Below are positions 27,305 through 35,751 of a DNA stretch of 64,000 nucleotides, piece by piece. The notes beneath the pieces were generated by a model that saw only the letters and a program-made list of their open reading frames with translations, was not told where the DNA came from and ran no database searches. Positions within the stretch are counted from its first letter, which is position 1, and each line of letters begins with the position of its first letter. Location of the stretch: NCBI GenBank assembly GCA_016928395.1, contig JAFGKV010000036.1, forward strand, positions 51,034 to 115,033, written 5' to 3'. The stretch comes from Candidatus Fermentibacterota bacterium. GTDB taxonomy: Bacteria; JAFGKV01. The position numbers and the translations under genes are program-made.

Positions 27305-30102
27305 CCGTCCAGGCGACCCTTGAGCAGTTCCAGTTCATGCCGCGCGTCGGCCTGCCATCCCGGACCCGCGCGAGGATCGTCCGCCACCAGCTTGAGATGA
27401 TGCCAGGCCTCCTTGAGACGGCCGGTCTTGGCCAAGACTCTGCCTAACAACACCCGCGACCCATGGTCTCCCGGCGACCTCTCCAACGCCATCGTCGCCC
27501 ATCGGCCCGCCTCGCCCAGCCTTTCTTCCGATTCTGCCCAAGAAGCCAACTCCCACGCAGGCCAGGCCGTTTCAGGGTGACCATTCACGAGCCCTATGAG
27601 AAGACGACGGGCCTCAGTCCCCTTCCCCACCATACGAAACGCTTGGGAACGTGCTATCCCGCATGCCACCACGTCAGCGCCCAAGGATCGCGCTCTATCC
27701 AGATCTGCCAACGCCTCTGCGGCCCGCCCGGCATCCAGCAGTGTCTTCGCGCGAAGGAGCCACATCGCCGGATCCTCGGGTCGCCGTGCCAGGAGCCTGC
27801 CCGCTTCGACCAATGCTTCGGCGCTGCGGTTGCTCTGCGAAAGAATTCCCACCAGCTCCCATCGAGCCGCATCGGACCCTCCACTCTGGACCACGGCCCG
27901 TGACGCCAGAGCCACGGCCCTGGGCATGTCTCCCTCGGCCACGGCAACTTTGCTCCATAGCATGGTCTGCAGCCAGGGCTCCACGCTGGTATCGCGGGCC
28001 TCAAGCCTCACCTTTGCAGCCCCCACCAGACCACTGGCCAACATGCGCTCGATTTCCTCCTTGATGATATCCTGCGCGGACCGAACGCCCTGGTCGCGCT
28101 GACTCCATCGGCGCGCCTTCTCCCGGCTGAAGCGGGCAACCAGCTGGGGATCCTCCGATGTCCGAATTATGTAGGAGATGAGGCTATCCACCTTTGCAGA
28201 CCGGCGCCGCAGGGAGAAGAAGTCAAGGGCACCATAGGCTTGGATGGCTTCCGCCTCGGCCCAGTGGATCCCGGCCAGGGTCTCCTTGGATCGCGGACCC
28301 CTCCGCGTATGTCCCTGTATCATTGCCAGCAAAGCCCGAGCTCTCCCACCGCCACCGGGCACAACGCCCGTGGGATCGAGACGAATCGCTTCGACAAGAA
28401 GACTCTCCGCCGTGTCGGGCTGCCACCGGGCGATGTAGGGGCGGGCCTGCTCCACCAGGGCGGGCGTAAGGTAGGCGCAGCGGCCGTGAAACACTGTCGG
28501 CTCAGCAGTGCCGGTAGGACCTGGGCTCAGCACCACGGGATCCCACAGCGCGGCCAATATGGCTTTCACGGTGCCGGACGCAAGGCGTGATTCACCCATA
28601 CCACGGCTGGCCCGTTCCGCCGTGCTGGCAACGATGAGCGAGCTTAGCCACACCGCGCCGAAGGGCAGCGCCAGTATGGCCGGCCACAGCCCTCTTCTCG
28701 GCATGAGACCCTGTGCCATCCATACCCCCAGCATGACACCGCCTGCCAGCATCAGAGTCTCGGACAAAAGCGTCAAATCAGCTCCATTGTTGAGCCAGAG
28801 ATACAATAGGCCGAAACCGGCAGGATGAGGATTTTGCTCTCGGGCCAGCCTCAGGCACCACCACAGCGCCAGCACAGCCATCAGAAGAGCAGGGACAACC
28901 CCGCTTTGCTCTCCAATGTGTAGCAGGAGATGATGGGAGTGCTGCATCTGCACGCCGGGGATCGCAGAAAGCTCCGGCGGAGAAGAAACCAGATCCAGAG
29001 CCTGGGGATGCACGGGTCCCAACCCGCCTCCCCATGGAAAATGCGCCATGTAACGCAGCGCAGCCCTCCAGTGAAACTGCCGGGCCAGACAGGAAACCAG
29101 TAGGCGGTGGGGAAGCGCTGGCAAAGACACCATCACCGCCAGCGGGGTCACTATCGGAATCACGCCAAGGCCCAGTATGGCCCCCGATCGGACGCCGCGA
29201 GGCGCCACCGATGCCCCCACCACCAGAGCAAGGCACGCCAGGGCCCACACGCTCTGCGCGGCGGCCACCACCACCAACCCCGCCATGAGCACGATCCACG
29301 CTGTGATCCGATGTCTCGGCCGCAGCGAGAGATATATCAGCAGGACACCAATCGCGGTCTGGGCCGCCAGCGGGTTGCGGTTCACACCCCATCCGACGAC
29401 CGAGAGGGTTTCGTCGGTCGACACCGACGCGAGCCATCCCAGTAGCATGGGAGCCGCCAATGTCAACCCGAGCCAGCGCAGCCAGCTTTGGCTGCCCGAG
29501 AGGCTCCGCCCGCTCTGGAATCCCGCATACGCCAGGACCAAAGAGGCAACGGCCAGCGCGGCGTCGAGACGGCAAGGTGCCCTGGCCAGCTCGAAGCATA
29601 TCCAACCGGTGAATACAATGCACGCCCAGCGCAACCCACCGCTCGACCCGTCCACCAGGAGAAGGCATGCCACGGGAAAGGTCGCCCACACGTATCCAGC
29701 GGGCTGGGACGGGATTCCCACGATGAGCAGTGCCGCCAGAAGCCGTATACTCCGGGATGATCGGTGAGCACAACTCACCACCAGGCCTAAAAGAATGATG
29801 TCCGTGAGTCTCGCCCACAGCGGAGACAGCATGGACGGGTGCTGGTTCCACAAGGCCGTAGACACAACGCGGGTGTGGAAGGCTACCGCCGCGGCCAATG
29901 CCATCATGGGAATCCCGTCTGCCTCAGGGACCCGGCGGCGTAGGAAGAGCGTAGCCGCTACGGCGACACCCACAAACTGCGCGCCTGCCGGCGCCGAGGA
30001 GAACCCTGCGGCCAACGCGGACCCCGCCAGAAAGCAGGCCAGGGCTTCCACGGCCACGCCCTGCCGCAACCGCCGTGACCTCGTGTGGATGTCAGACGTC
30101 AT
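27301..30102 (-). CDS. O-antigen ligase/polymerase-like protein with TPR C-terminus
   Basis: 933 residues. The ATG at 30102 is preceded by GGAG 7 nt upstream; a longer GTG start is less convincing. The first ~500 residues contain about 12 membrane helices with GWGVNRNPLAAQTAIGVLLIYL and a loop with FPWGGGLGPVHPQAL and MQHSHHLLLHIGEQSG, matching the Wzy_C/O-antigen ligase family. Residues ~570-930 are soluble TPR units, including DAARWELVGILSQSNRSAEALVEAGRLL and MWLLRAKTLLDAGRAAEALADLDRA. The TPR tail is expected outside the membrane and may hold partner proteins. It is the first gene of the polymer operon, 57 nt after the TonB receptor gene. Confidence 0.82.
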   Translation of the reverse strand: MTSDIHTRSRRLRQGVAVEALACFLAGSALAAGFSSAPAGAQFVGVAVAATLFLRRRVPEADGIPMMALAAAVAFHTRVVSTALWNQHPSMLSPLWARLTDIILLGLVVSCAHRSSRSIRLLAALLIVGIPSQPAGYVWATFPVACLLLVDGSSGGLRWACIVFTGWICFELARAPCRLDAALAVASLVLAYAGFQSGRSLSGSQSWLRWLGLTLAAPMLLGWLASVSTDETLSVVGWGVNRNPLAAQTAIGVLLIYLSLRPRHRITAWIVLMAGLVVVAAAQSVWALACLALVVGASVAPRGVRSGAILGLGVIPIVTPLAVMVSLPALPHRLLVSCLARQFHWRAALRYMAHFPWGGGLGPVHPQALDLVSSPPELSAIPGVQMQHSHHLLLHIGEQSGVVPALLMAVLALWWCLRLAREQNPHPAGFGLLYLWLNNGADLTLLSETLMLAGGVMLGVWMAQGLMPRRGLWPAILALPFGAVWLSSLIVASTAERASRGMGESRLASGTVKAILAALWDPVVLSPGPTGTAEPTVFHGRCAYLTPALVEQARPYIARWQPDTAESLLVEAIRLDPTGVVPGGGGRARALLAMIQGHTRRGPRSKETLAGIHWAEAEAIQAYGALDFFSLRRRSAKVDSLISYIIRTSEDPQLVARFSREKARRWSQRDQGVRSAQDIIKEEIERMLASGLVGAAKVRLEARDTSVEPWLQTMLWSKVAVAEGDMPRAVALASRAVVQSGGSDAARWELVGILSQSNRSAEALVEAGRLLARRPEDPAMWLLRAKTLLDAGRAAEALADLDRARSLGADVVACGIARSQAFRMVGKGTEARRLLIGLVNGHPETAWPAWELASWAESEERLGEAGRWATMALERSPGDHGSRVLLGRVLAKTGRLKEAWHHLKLVADDPRAGPGWQADARHELELLKGRLDG

Positions 30103-30159
30103 GGAGTGCTCCGAAACTGCCGTGGGCGCCAGCCTCAACCGGGCCACCGGCGGCGGGAA

Positions 30160-32340
30160 TCAGAACTGGTAGAAGACCCTTGTTCGCCAGCGTCGGCCGG
30201 GCTCGGGGTATCCCCAGCGATCAAAACCTTTCTGGTCGAACAGATTCTCCCCTGCGACGCCGAAGAGCAAGGTTCGCAGTAGGTGCACCTGGGCACCCGC
30301 ACCGACCTGGAACGCCGCATTGGACGAGCGGCGATTGGCGCGATCCACAAACACCTCGCCCCGGGCCCGGGCCTCCATGCTCATACTCCACCCATTCCGG
30401 ATGTGACTTACCGCTGTCGCACTCATGGTCCACACAGGCCAGCCTGGTAATCGATTACCGCGATAGTAGGGGGCCTGAGAGCGATCCTCCGTGCGCTGGA
30501 CGGCGCCTGCGAAATGCGCGATCAGCGCTCCGTGACCACGCAGTGTCGCGGCAAGCTCAAGGCCCCTCATGCGGGCCTCGCCAATGTTCTCCGGCATGAC
30601 GACCTTGGGAGATCTTAGCCAGAACTGAATCAGGTCGGTCACCGTCTTGTGATACAAGGCCAGGCGCAGGGTCTCGCCAGAGGACGCCAGGACCGCCTCG
30701 AACTGCAGGCTTCGCTCAGGTGTGAGGCCAGGGTTGCCTCGGATGCTTCCTGCATTGCCCAGCAGCTCGATCAAGGCGGGAGGACGCCCTTGGGCCGAGG
30801 CCGATACCAGGAGGGAACCGTACCCGGTCAACTCAAGTTCGCATGCCGCGCGGCCTGTCTTCAGCTCATGAAGCACACTCTGGTCTTCTCCCCAATTCCG
30901 AAAGCCTAGCACGCTTCCCTCGGCCCGCCAGCGTACCGGTAGCCCCGGGCACCAGGTGAGGCCAAGACCCTCGCTCAGGGTAACCCTCCCCTGGCTTTGC
31001 CGGTGCAAGCCCGGAGTCTCTGCGACAATTCCCTCAACTCTCATCTCCACACGGGCATCGGGCCGGATCGCCCCCTCCTCCCGGGCGCCGTACAAACTGA
31101 CTCCGCCTCCGCGGCTCCGATTGATGACGGAACCTGCCATGTGGGAAAGCTCCGCTTCCGGATCATCCACTTCACTGCACGTCCATTGGGCGAATCCCAG
31201 CAGGGATCCTTTCCAACCCCGAGCAACCGGACGCACATGCCGAAGCGCCAATCGCAGGGCCTGGCTCGTATGGCGCGCGTACCGGACGGGATCGGCCCCG
31301 GTCCCCGGGACCCCCTCCCGGCGGTCCGACGCAAGCGAGGTAAGCACCCAACGGGGGCCGTCCTCAAGCCCTATGGCCGACTTCACCAGGAGATTGAGGG
31401 TCTCGACCCTGCTGTTAGCGCGAACACGAAGGGTATCGTCACTATGGTTGAGAGGCGTGGCATTGTCGTCCATGTAGCCAAAGTCATTGTCTTGCACCAG
31501 GGCCTCCAGGCCCGTCCATATCCACCCGTCCGGCCACGGCACGGTGACTCCGAAACCGGCATCTCGTCGCCCCAGACTGCCAACACCCAGCCTCGCCCGA
31601 AGCCGTTCTTGGGGGCGCGGCGATATGGTCTCCAGGGCCAGGGCCCCTCCGAGGGCGCCACCCCCCAAAGAGAGGGGAGCCCACCCCTGATACACGATGA
31701 GTTGCTCCAGAACGCCCGGGAGAATCCCGCTCATGTCGGCCCCACCAAGGCGGGCGTCGGATAGGGGTATCCCGTCCAGCCAAGCCTCAGTCCCGGCGGA
31801 TCCGGAGCCCCGCAGTCCTACGAAAACGCCCCCACCGACCTTGTCGACCTCAACTCCCGCAATTCGACCCAGAGAGGAGGCCATGCTCTCGTCGTCCGCC
31901 GATGTGGAGCATACCACGGCGGCATGACACCATACTCCGGAAACTTCCCGGCTCTCCACGATCTGCACGGCGGGCAAGGGGAAGGGCGCCCGGGTGAGCA
32001 GCACACTGATGGTGTCAGACGCAGCCAGGATAGTATCAACAGCAGAATAGCCGGTCCTGACAATCCTCACAGGGACGGGCTGATCCAAAGCGGTAACCCA
32101 CGCATTCCCGGAGGAATCCGTCGTCGCGACGATGCCCTGGCCTGCCTCGATCAGGGCCATGGCCACGGGGGCGTGGGACTCACTCTCCCGCACCTGTATC
32201 AGTACCACGCGGGGCTCTGACAAGGCCCAGGTCGCTGCCACGGCCAGGCTACACCCCAGAGCACCCCATCGCCATACCCTCGACGCATTCGGGAGCCGGA
32301 GACGACTCGCGAAGCGGACGGGTAGGAACACAGATCGCAT
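30160..32340 (-). CDS. TonB-dependent receptor, BtuB-like (cobalamin uptake)
   Basis: 726 residues. After a signal peptide (to about residue 41) comes a carboxypeptidase-regulatory-like domain (PRVVLIQVRESESHAPVAMA), then a plug with SSLGRIAGVEVDKVGGGVFVGLRG and LDGIPLSDARLGGADMSGILPG and VLEQLIVYQGWAPLSLGGGALGG. A 22-strand-type barrel follows and the protein ends FYQF, the C-terminal aromatic needed for outer-membrane insertion. It takes up a substrate powered by TonB. It lies 10 nt after the propeller gene, with no strong ribosome-binding site of its own (translational coupling). Position downstream of a cobalamin riboswitch makes cobalamin the likely substrate. Confidence 0.85.
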   Translation of the reverse strand: MRSVFLPVRFASRLRLPNASRVWRWGALGCSLAVAATWALSEPRVVLIQVRESESHAPVAMALIEAGQGIVATTDSSGNAWVTALDQPVPVRIVRTGYSAVDTILAASDTISVLLTRAPFPLPAVQIVESREVSGVWCHAAVVCSTSADDESMASSLGRIAGVEVDKVGGGVFVGLRGSGSAGTEAWLDGIPLSDARLGGADMSGILPGVLEQLIVYQGWAPLSLGGGALGGALALETISPRPQERLRARLGVGSLGRRDAGFGVTVPWPDGWIWTGLEALVQDNDFGYMDDNATPLNHSDDTLRVRANSRVETLNLLVKSAIGLEDGPRWVLTSLASDRREGVPGTGADPVRYARHTSQALRLALRHVRPVARGWKGSLLGFAQWTCSEVDDPEAELSHMAGSVINRSRGGGVSLYGAREEGAIRPDARVEMRVEGIVAETPGLHRQSQGRVTLSEGLGLTWCPGLPVRWRAEGSVLGFRNWGEDQSVLHELKTGRAACELELTGYGSLLVSASAQGRPPALIELLGNAGSIRGNPGLTPERSLQFEAVLASSGETLRLALYHKTVTDLIQFWLRSPKVVMPENIGEARMRGLELAATLRGHGALIAHFAGAVQRTEDRSQAPYYRGNRLPGWPVWTMSATAVSHIRNGWSMSMEARARGEVFVDRANRRSSNAAFQVGAGAQVHLLRTLLFGVAGENLFDQKGFDRWGYPEPGRRWRTRVFYQF

Positions 32341-32349
32341 TGCGGTGCG

Positions 32350-33699
32350 CTAGTGGATGACCAACGGTGTCGTCCAATGGATGCCGGGGCCGCTGACCCG
32401 CACCACATAGGTGCCGGTCGAAAGCTCTCCACAGCATTCTCTGAGGTCAAAGCTGGCACTCAGGCTGTTCAGGGTCGCCCGAACCATGCGCCGTCCCGCG
32501 TGGTCATACAGGGCGAATGTCGCGTCTGCCGACGGTCGGTTCAGGCAAAGATGAATACGGCCCAAAGTCGGGTTGGGCCACACCCGTGCAATACTGTTGA
32601 CCGAAGGGCCGATGGCTGTGGCCGGTGTCACTACCGCACCACACATCGGGGGAAGACCAGTTGACACGGGGCCGCACACCGTCAGCCCAGTGGAAGCATC
32701 GATAAGCAGCACCCCTGCCTGGGATGGATCCGCCCACGTTCCTTGATCAGCCACATACAGGATGCCTTCGTGCACCAGCATATCAGGGATGTACCCGCCG
32801 CTAGGGCCGGGGAGCGGCAGACCTAAAATCCCAGTGGCGAGATCGCAGGGCACCACCGCATTGCTCCAATCGGGATAGCTGACCGCGAGGTACGCTGTCT
32901 GCCCAAATGCCGCGATGCCGCCCACATTGGCCCCCACGGCCTGCTCGTCCATGATCACCGTAACGTGGTTCAAGGCCAGATCAACGGCGACCACGGCACC
33001 GTCATCGTACGTGTTCCAGTTACCTGTGCACGGGAGGTACGCGGTTGATCCCACCTGCGTCACGGCGGTGGGATTGGCCGCGGGCAGCCACAACGGATCC
33101 GCCTCAGGAGTTGCCGGATCCATGTCAACCGGTTGCCCCGAGTAGGCATCTAGGACGGCCAGACACCCCGGCCCCGCCGGGTCCATCATCGGGGTGTTCC
33201 GGTCAAGGCGTTGGCAGACAATGTAAACCCGCTCACCATGTCGGATGATGCGCGTGGCCTCCGGGATGCCGTCGGCATCGGCGAAAGGGGAAAGATCCAC
33301 CGTATCCACGATCTCCCCGGTGATCGGGTTCACGATGAGCATCCACGACCTCTCGAACAGGGTGATGAACGCTCGGTCTGGAGCGACGGTGAGCATGTCT
33401 TGGGGGTTGGTGCCATTGCCCGTGGAGTACTGGTGAACGACGCTGGCAAGCCCCGTGGCATGCAACACCGTGACATTGTCATATCCGAGCCTGCCCACCA
33501 CGAAGACATACCCTTCCCCGCTGCGGACCACCGCATCTCCTGGAACGGGCACGGGGACTTCCCCGGCAGCGCATTCACCCGCGGTTTGGGCTGCAAGACC
33601 ACCGGTGGAGAAATCGGTAGTCACCCACACGATATCCGAGGCGTGTGCCGCCAAAGTGAAGGGAAGAATACAGCCGGTGAGGAGTCGGACTGGGCGCAC
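32350..33699 (-). CDS. Secreted beta-propeller with C-terminal sorting tag, BtuG-like candidate
   Basis: 449 residues from a GTG at 33699, with AGGAGG 5 nt upstream. A Sec signal (MRPVRLLTGCILPFTLAAHA) is followed by repeated blade-like units of about 40-50 residues such as VRSGEGYVFVVGRLGYDNVTVLH, PDRAFITLFERSWMLIVNPITGE and VHEGILYVADQGTWADPS. This is a YncE/DUF5074-like beta-propeller. From about 375 a FlgD/Por-type C-terminal domain (ARVWPNPTLGRIHLCLNRPS to the end) indicates type IX-like export and surface attachment. Its gene is the first in the cobalamin-riboswitch unit, before the TonB receptor. In Bacteroides, BtuG is a propeller on BtuB, so this may be its functional equivalent. Confidence 0.78.
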   Translation of the reverse strand: MRPVRLLTGCILPFTLAAHASDIVWVTTDFSTGGLAAQTAGECAAGEVPVPVPGDAVVRSGEGYVFVVGRLGYDNVTVLHATGLASVVHQYSTGNGTNPQDMLTVAPDRAFITLFERSWMLIVNPITGEIVDTVDLSPFADADGIPEATRIIRHGERVYIVCQRLDRNTPMMDPAGPGCLAVLDAYSGQPVDMDPATPEADPLWLPAANPTAVTQVGSTAYLPCTGNWNTYDDGAVVAVDLALNHVTVIMDEQAVGANVGGIAAFGQTAYLAVSYPDWSNAVVPCDLATGILGLPLPGPSGGYIPDMLVHEGILYVADQGTWADPSQAGVLLIDASTGLTVCGPVSTGLPPMCGAVVTPATAIGPSVNSIARVWPNPTLGRIHLCLNRPSADATFALYDHAGRRMVRATLNSLSASFDLRECCGELSTGTYVVRVSGPGIHWTTPLVIH

Positions 33700-33814
33700 G
33701 TGAACCTCCTGTGGCGCGAGGAGCCAAGTTTTCCCGAGGAGGGATCAGGAGGAGCCCACGTGCGAGCATAGAGAGGGGGTCCCGCCTTCTCCCCGGCCTC
33801 GGGGGAAAGGATGC

Positions 33815-33985
33815 GGCTGCGCGACGCAGGCAGGTCTTCTGGCTCGTGGGTCATCCTAGTTGCCGCGCCTTCCCGTGGTTAGACAGTGGCATGTTGCGGC
33901 GTTCGTACCCACTCACAGCGGCGGCCCCGCGACGGATTCTCACCGTCTTCCCTCAAAAGGCCCTTGGGGCGCCTGTATCGCTACA
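33815..33985 (-). promoter_or_regulatory. Cobalamin riboswitch
   Basis: On the minus strand the core runs GGGAAGACGGTGAGAATCC, then the GCGGGGCCGC stretch, GCCACTGT, and the 3' box AGCCAGAAGACCTGCC, the canonical cobalamin-aptamer order and spacing. It ends about 115 nt before the propeller start. A GC-rich hairpin (TTTCCCC pairing with GGGGAGA around 33790-33808) follows as a possible expression platform. High cobalamin is expected to shut off the propeller and TonB receptor genes. Confidence 0.93.
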
Positions 33986-34051
33986 CCAAATAGAACAGAT
34001 ATAGACAGATTAGAACGTGGACGCCCGAAAGTCAAGGGCGCCCAAGAGACG

Positions 34052-34309
34052 TTAGGCCGTCAGGCCTGCCACGTATTTGGACAGCCGCGACTTGTTCCGC
34101 ACGGCAGTACCCTGCTTTATCACGCCCTTCTTCGCCGCCTTGTCGATGGCGGACACGACCCGGGGCAATAGCACGGCGGCTTCCTCATGATCGGTGGTCT
34201 CCCGCAACTTCCGAACCAGACCGCGCATATTGGATTTGACACTCTTGTTTCGAAGGTGCTTCCGCGCATCGGAGCGCAAGCTCTTCGCCTGTGCCTTGTG
34301 ATGAGGCAC
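34052..34309 (-). CDS. rpsT: 30S ribosomal protein S20
   Basis: 85 residues beginning at a GTG with AGGAGG 6 nt upstream. The pattern PHHKAQAKSLRSDARKHLRNKSVKS and the C-terminal KGVIKQGTAVRNKSRLSKYV match S20, a helical 16S rRNA-binding protein of the small subunit. A hairpin (GGGCGCCC with GGGCGTCC) just downstream may act as a weak terminator before the riboswitch, but lacks a T-tract. Confidence 0.95.
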   Translation of the reverse strand: MPHHKAQAKSLRSDARKHLRNKSVKSNMRGLVRKLRETTDHEEAAVLLPRVVSAIDKAAKKGVIKQGTAVRNKSRLSKYVAGLTA

Positions 34310-35087
34310 TCATCACCTCCTGACGATGGTAGATGATCTGCATACCCGCAAAAGCGGGCAAATAGCCCGTTTTCCTTCCATTGGTCAAGAATCACCTCGC
34401 ACGACTCTCTGGATGGACTTGACATCGCGGCCGACCCGTCTCATCCTACGACAAAGCCCGACACAGTCGGGCCCTGTGCAGAGTCCAGGGTCAGATTCAG
34501 GGTTGAGTCGGGCCTCGGCGTCGCTTCGCTCTCTACGAAGATAGGAGTGAGGAGATAGGAGTGAGGAGATGGCCGCTGCCTTCTTTTCTTCTGGGCACCC
34601 TGTGCGGCTTTGTATGAGACGCTCGCTTCGCTCGGCGCTGTCAACCCTTCGTGCCGGATTTCGTGTTTCGTGTTTCCCCGTGAGGTGGGCCGTTGCCCAC
34701 CAACGGGGGCTCACGGCCTGATCTCCCGCACAACTTGGCTTCGCACCCGCGGATGCGGGCTTGGTCCGGCGCCGTTGGAGGCTGGGGCGGGCCAATTGGC
34801 CCAGGTCGGTATCGCTGTCGCAATCGGAATTGACAATGCTGGCATTCGACTACAAGTACGAGTCCATGTGCTCTTACACACGGCAATCGCAGTAGCGGGC
34901 CCGGCGGCTCGTTCGGAACACGAACGCAGAAGGCTAAATGATGGAGGTGGAGCCTGACACGCGGGAGCATAGGGCTGAGAGCTAGACGCACTAGCCGATA
35001 GCTTGGGAGAAGCTCAGACTGTCAATTGCACACCGTGAACCCTGAGAGCAGTCACCCAAGAAGCCCGCGAGGCAACGGAGAGGGATT
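34310..35087. repeat. Gene-free gap with degenerate tandem repeats
   Basis: About 780 nt between rpsT and the DUF47 gene. No coding frame with plausible protein character was seen. It holds a 14-nt unit twice in tandem (ATAGGAGTGAGGAG at 34541-34568), hexamer-like TATCGC/TGTCGC/AATCGG (34808-34827), a hairpin near 34685-34700 (GTGGGC/GCCCAC) and a degenerate GGCTGAG...TAGCCGATAGC stretch (34972-35003). The same repeat themes recur at 41.9 kb. Promoters of rpsT and of the plus-strand operon must lie here, but were not assigned. Confidence 0.6.
34456..34472. repeat. Perfect hairpin in rpsT upstream gap
   Basis: GCCCGAC-ACA-GTCGGGC, a 7-bp stem with a 3-nt loop. On the minus strand it is followed by TTTG, suggesting a terminator-like remnant, but no minus-strand gene ends upstream of it. 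The role is unknown. Confidence 0.5.
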
Positions 35088-35741
35088 ATGGCTTCGGCAA
35101 GTATGCTATTCGGTCGAACACGGCAACTGGTGGCGCAGATCGACGTATTCCTTGATGCGGTGAGCCAGGGCGCCGTGGTGTTCCGACAGGGAGTGGGCGA
35201 CTACTTGTCCCGCAATCCTTCAGAATTCCAGTGCCGGCTGAACGCCATCGACGAGCTGGAAAGCAGAGCCGATACCATACGCCGCGAAGTAGAGAACCAA
35301 CTCTACAGCTATTCGTTGATTCCGGAAAACCGTGGTGACGTCCTGGCCCTACTGGAAACGCTGGACGACGTTATCGATACCGCAAAGCGAACCCTGTGCG
35401 AGTTTGCGGTGGAGACACCCGACATTCCGGAGGACCTTGCCTCCGGTTACCTGGCCCTGGCCGATGCATCCGTGCAGGCCGTCGAGGCGGTTGTCCTGGC
35501 AGCCAGGGCGTTCTTCCGGGATGTCCGCTCGGTGAAGGATCATCTCCACAAGGTGAAGTTCTGGGAGCGCGAGGCCGATCGCATAGGGGAGAGAGTCAAA
35601 CGACAGGCCTTTGGCCTGTCCGTCGACTTGAGCCGGAAGATCCATCTTCGCTACTTCGCGCTGCACGTGGGAAACCTCTCCGATGCCGCGGAACGGGTGG
35701 CGGACCGACTCGCCATTTACTCCATCAAACGAAGCCTGTAG
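35088..35741 (+). CDS. DUF47/PhoU-like regulator of the adjacent PiT transporter
   Basis: 217 residues. The ATG at 35088 follows GGAGAGGG. The protein is almost wholly helical, with LNAIDELESRADTIRREVENQLYSY, LLETLDDVIDTAKRTLCEFAVE and KFWEREADRIGERVKRQAF, the DUF47 (TIGR00153) pattern related to PhoU. These E-x-x-x-D/E motifs bind metal clusters in PhoU-like proteins. It is 10 nt upstream of the PiT gene, a common pairing. It probably modulates transport activity from the cytoplasm. Confidence 0.88.
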   Translation: MASASMLFGRTRQLVAQIDVFLDAVSQGAVVFRQGVGDYLSRNPSEFQCRLNAIDELESRADTIRREVENQLYSYSLIPENRGDVLALLETLDDVIDTAKRTLCEFAVETPDIPEDLASGYLALADASVQAVEAVVLAARAFFRDVRSVKDHLHKVKFWEREADRIGERVKRQAFGLSVDLSRKIHLRYFALHVGNLSDAAERVADRLAIYSIKRSL

Positions 35742-35751
35742 AGGTTCTCCG

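Noticed and set aside
33790..33808. GC-rich hairpin after the riboswitch as an intrinsic terminator
   Set aside because: No T-tract follows; kept only as a possible expression platform.
34456..34472. Hairpin as a rho-independent terminator
   Set aside because: Only three or four T residues follow on the minus strand and no gene ends there; recorded as a repeat.
34541..34568. Possible CRISPR-like repeat
   Set aside because: Only two 14-nt units with no spacers, and no cas genes.
34610..34957. 115-residue plus-strand frame in the rpsT-DUF47 gap
   Set aside because: No ribosome-binding site or domain, crosses simple repeats; treated as noncoding.
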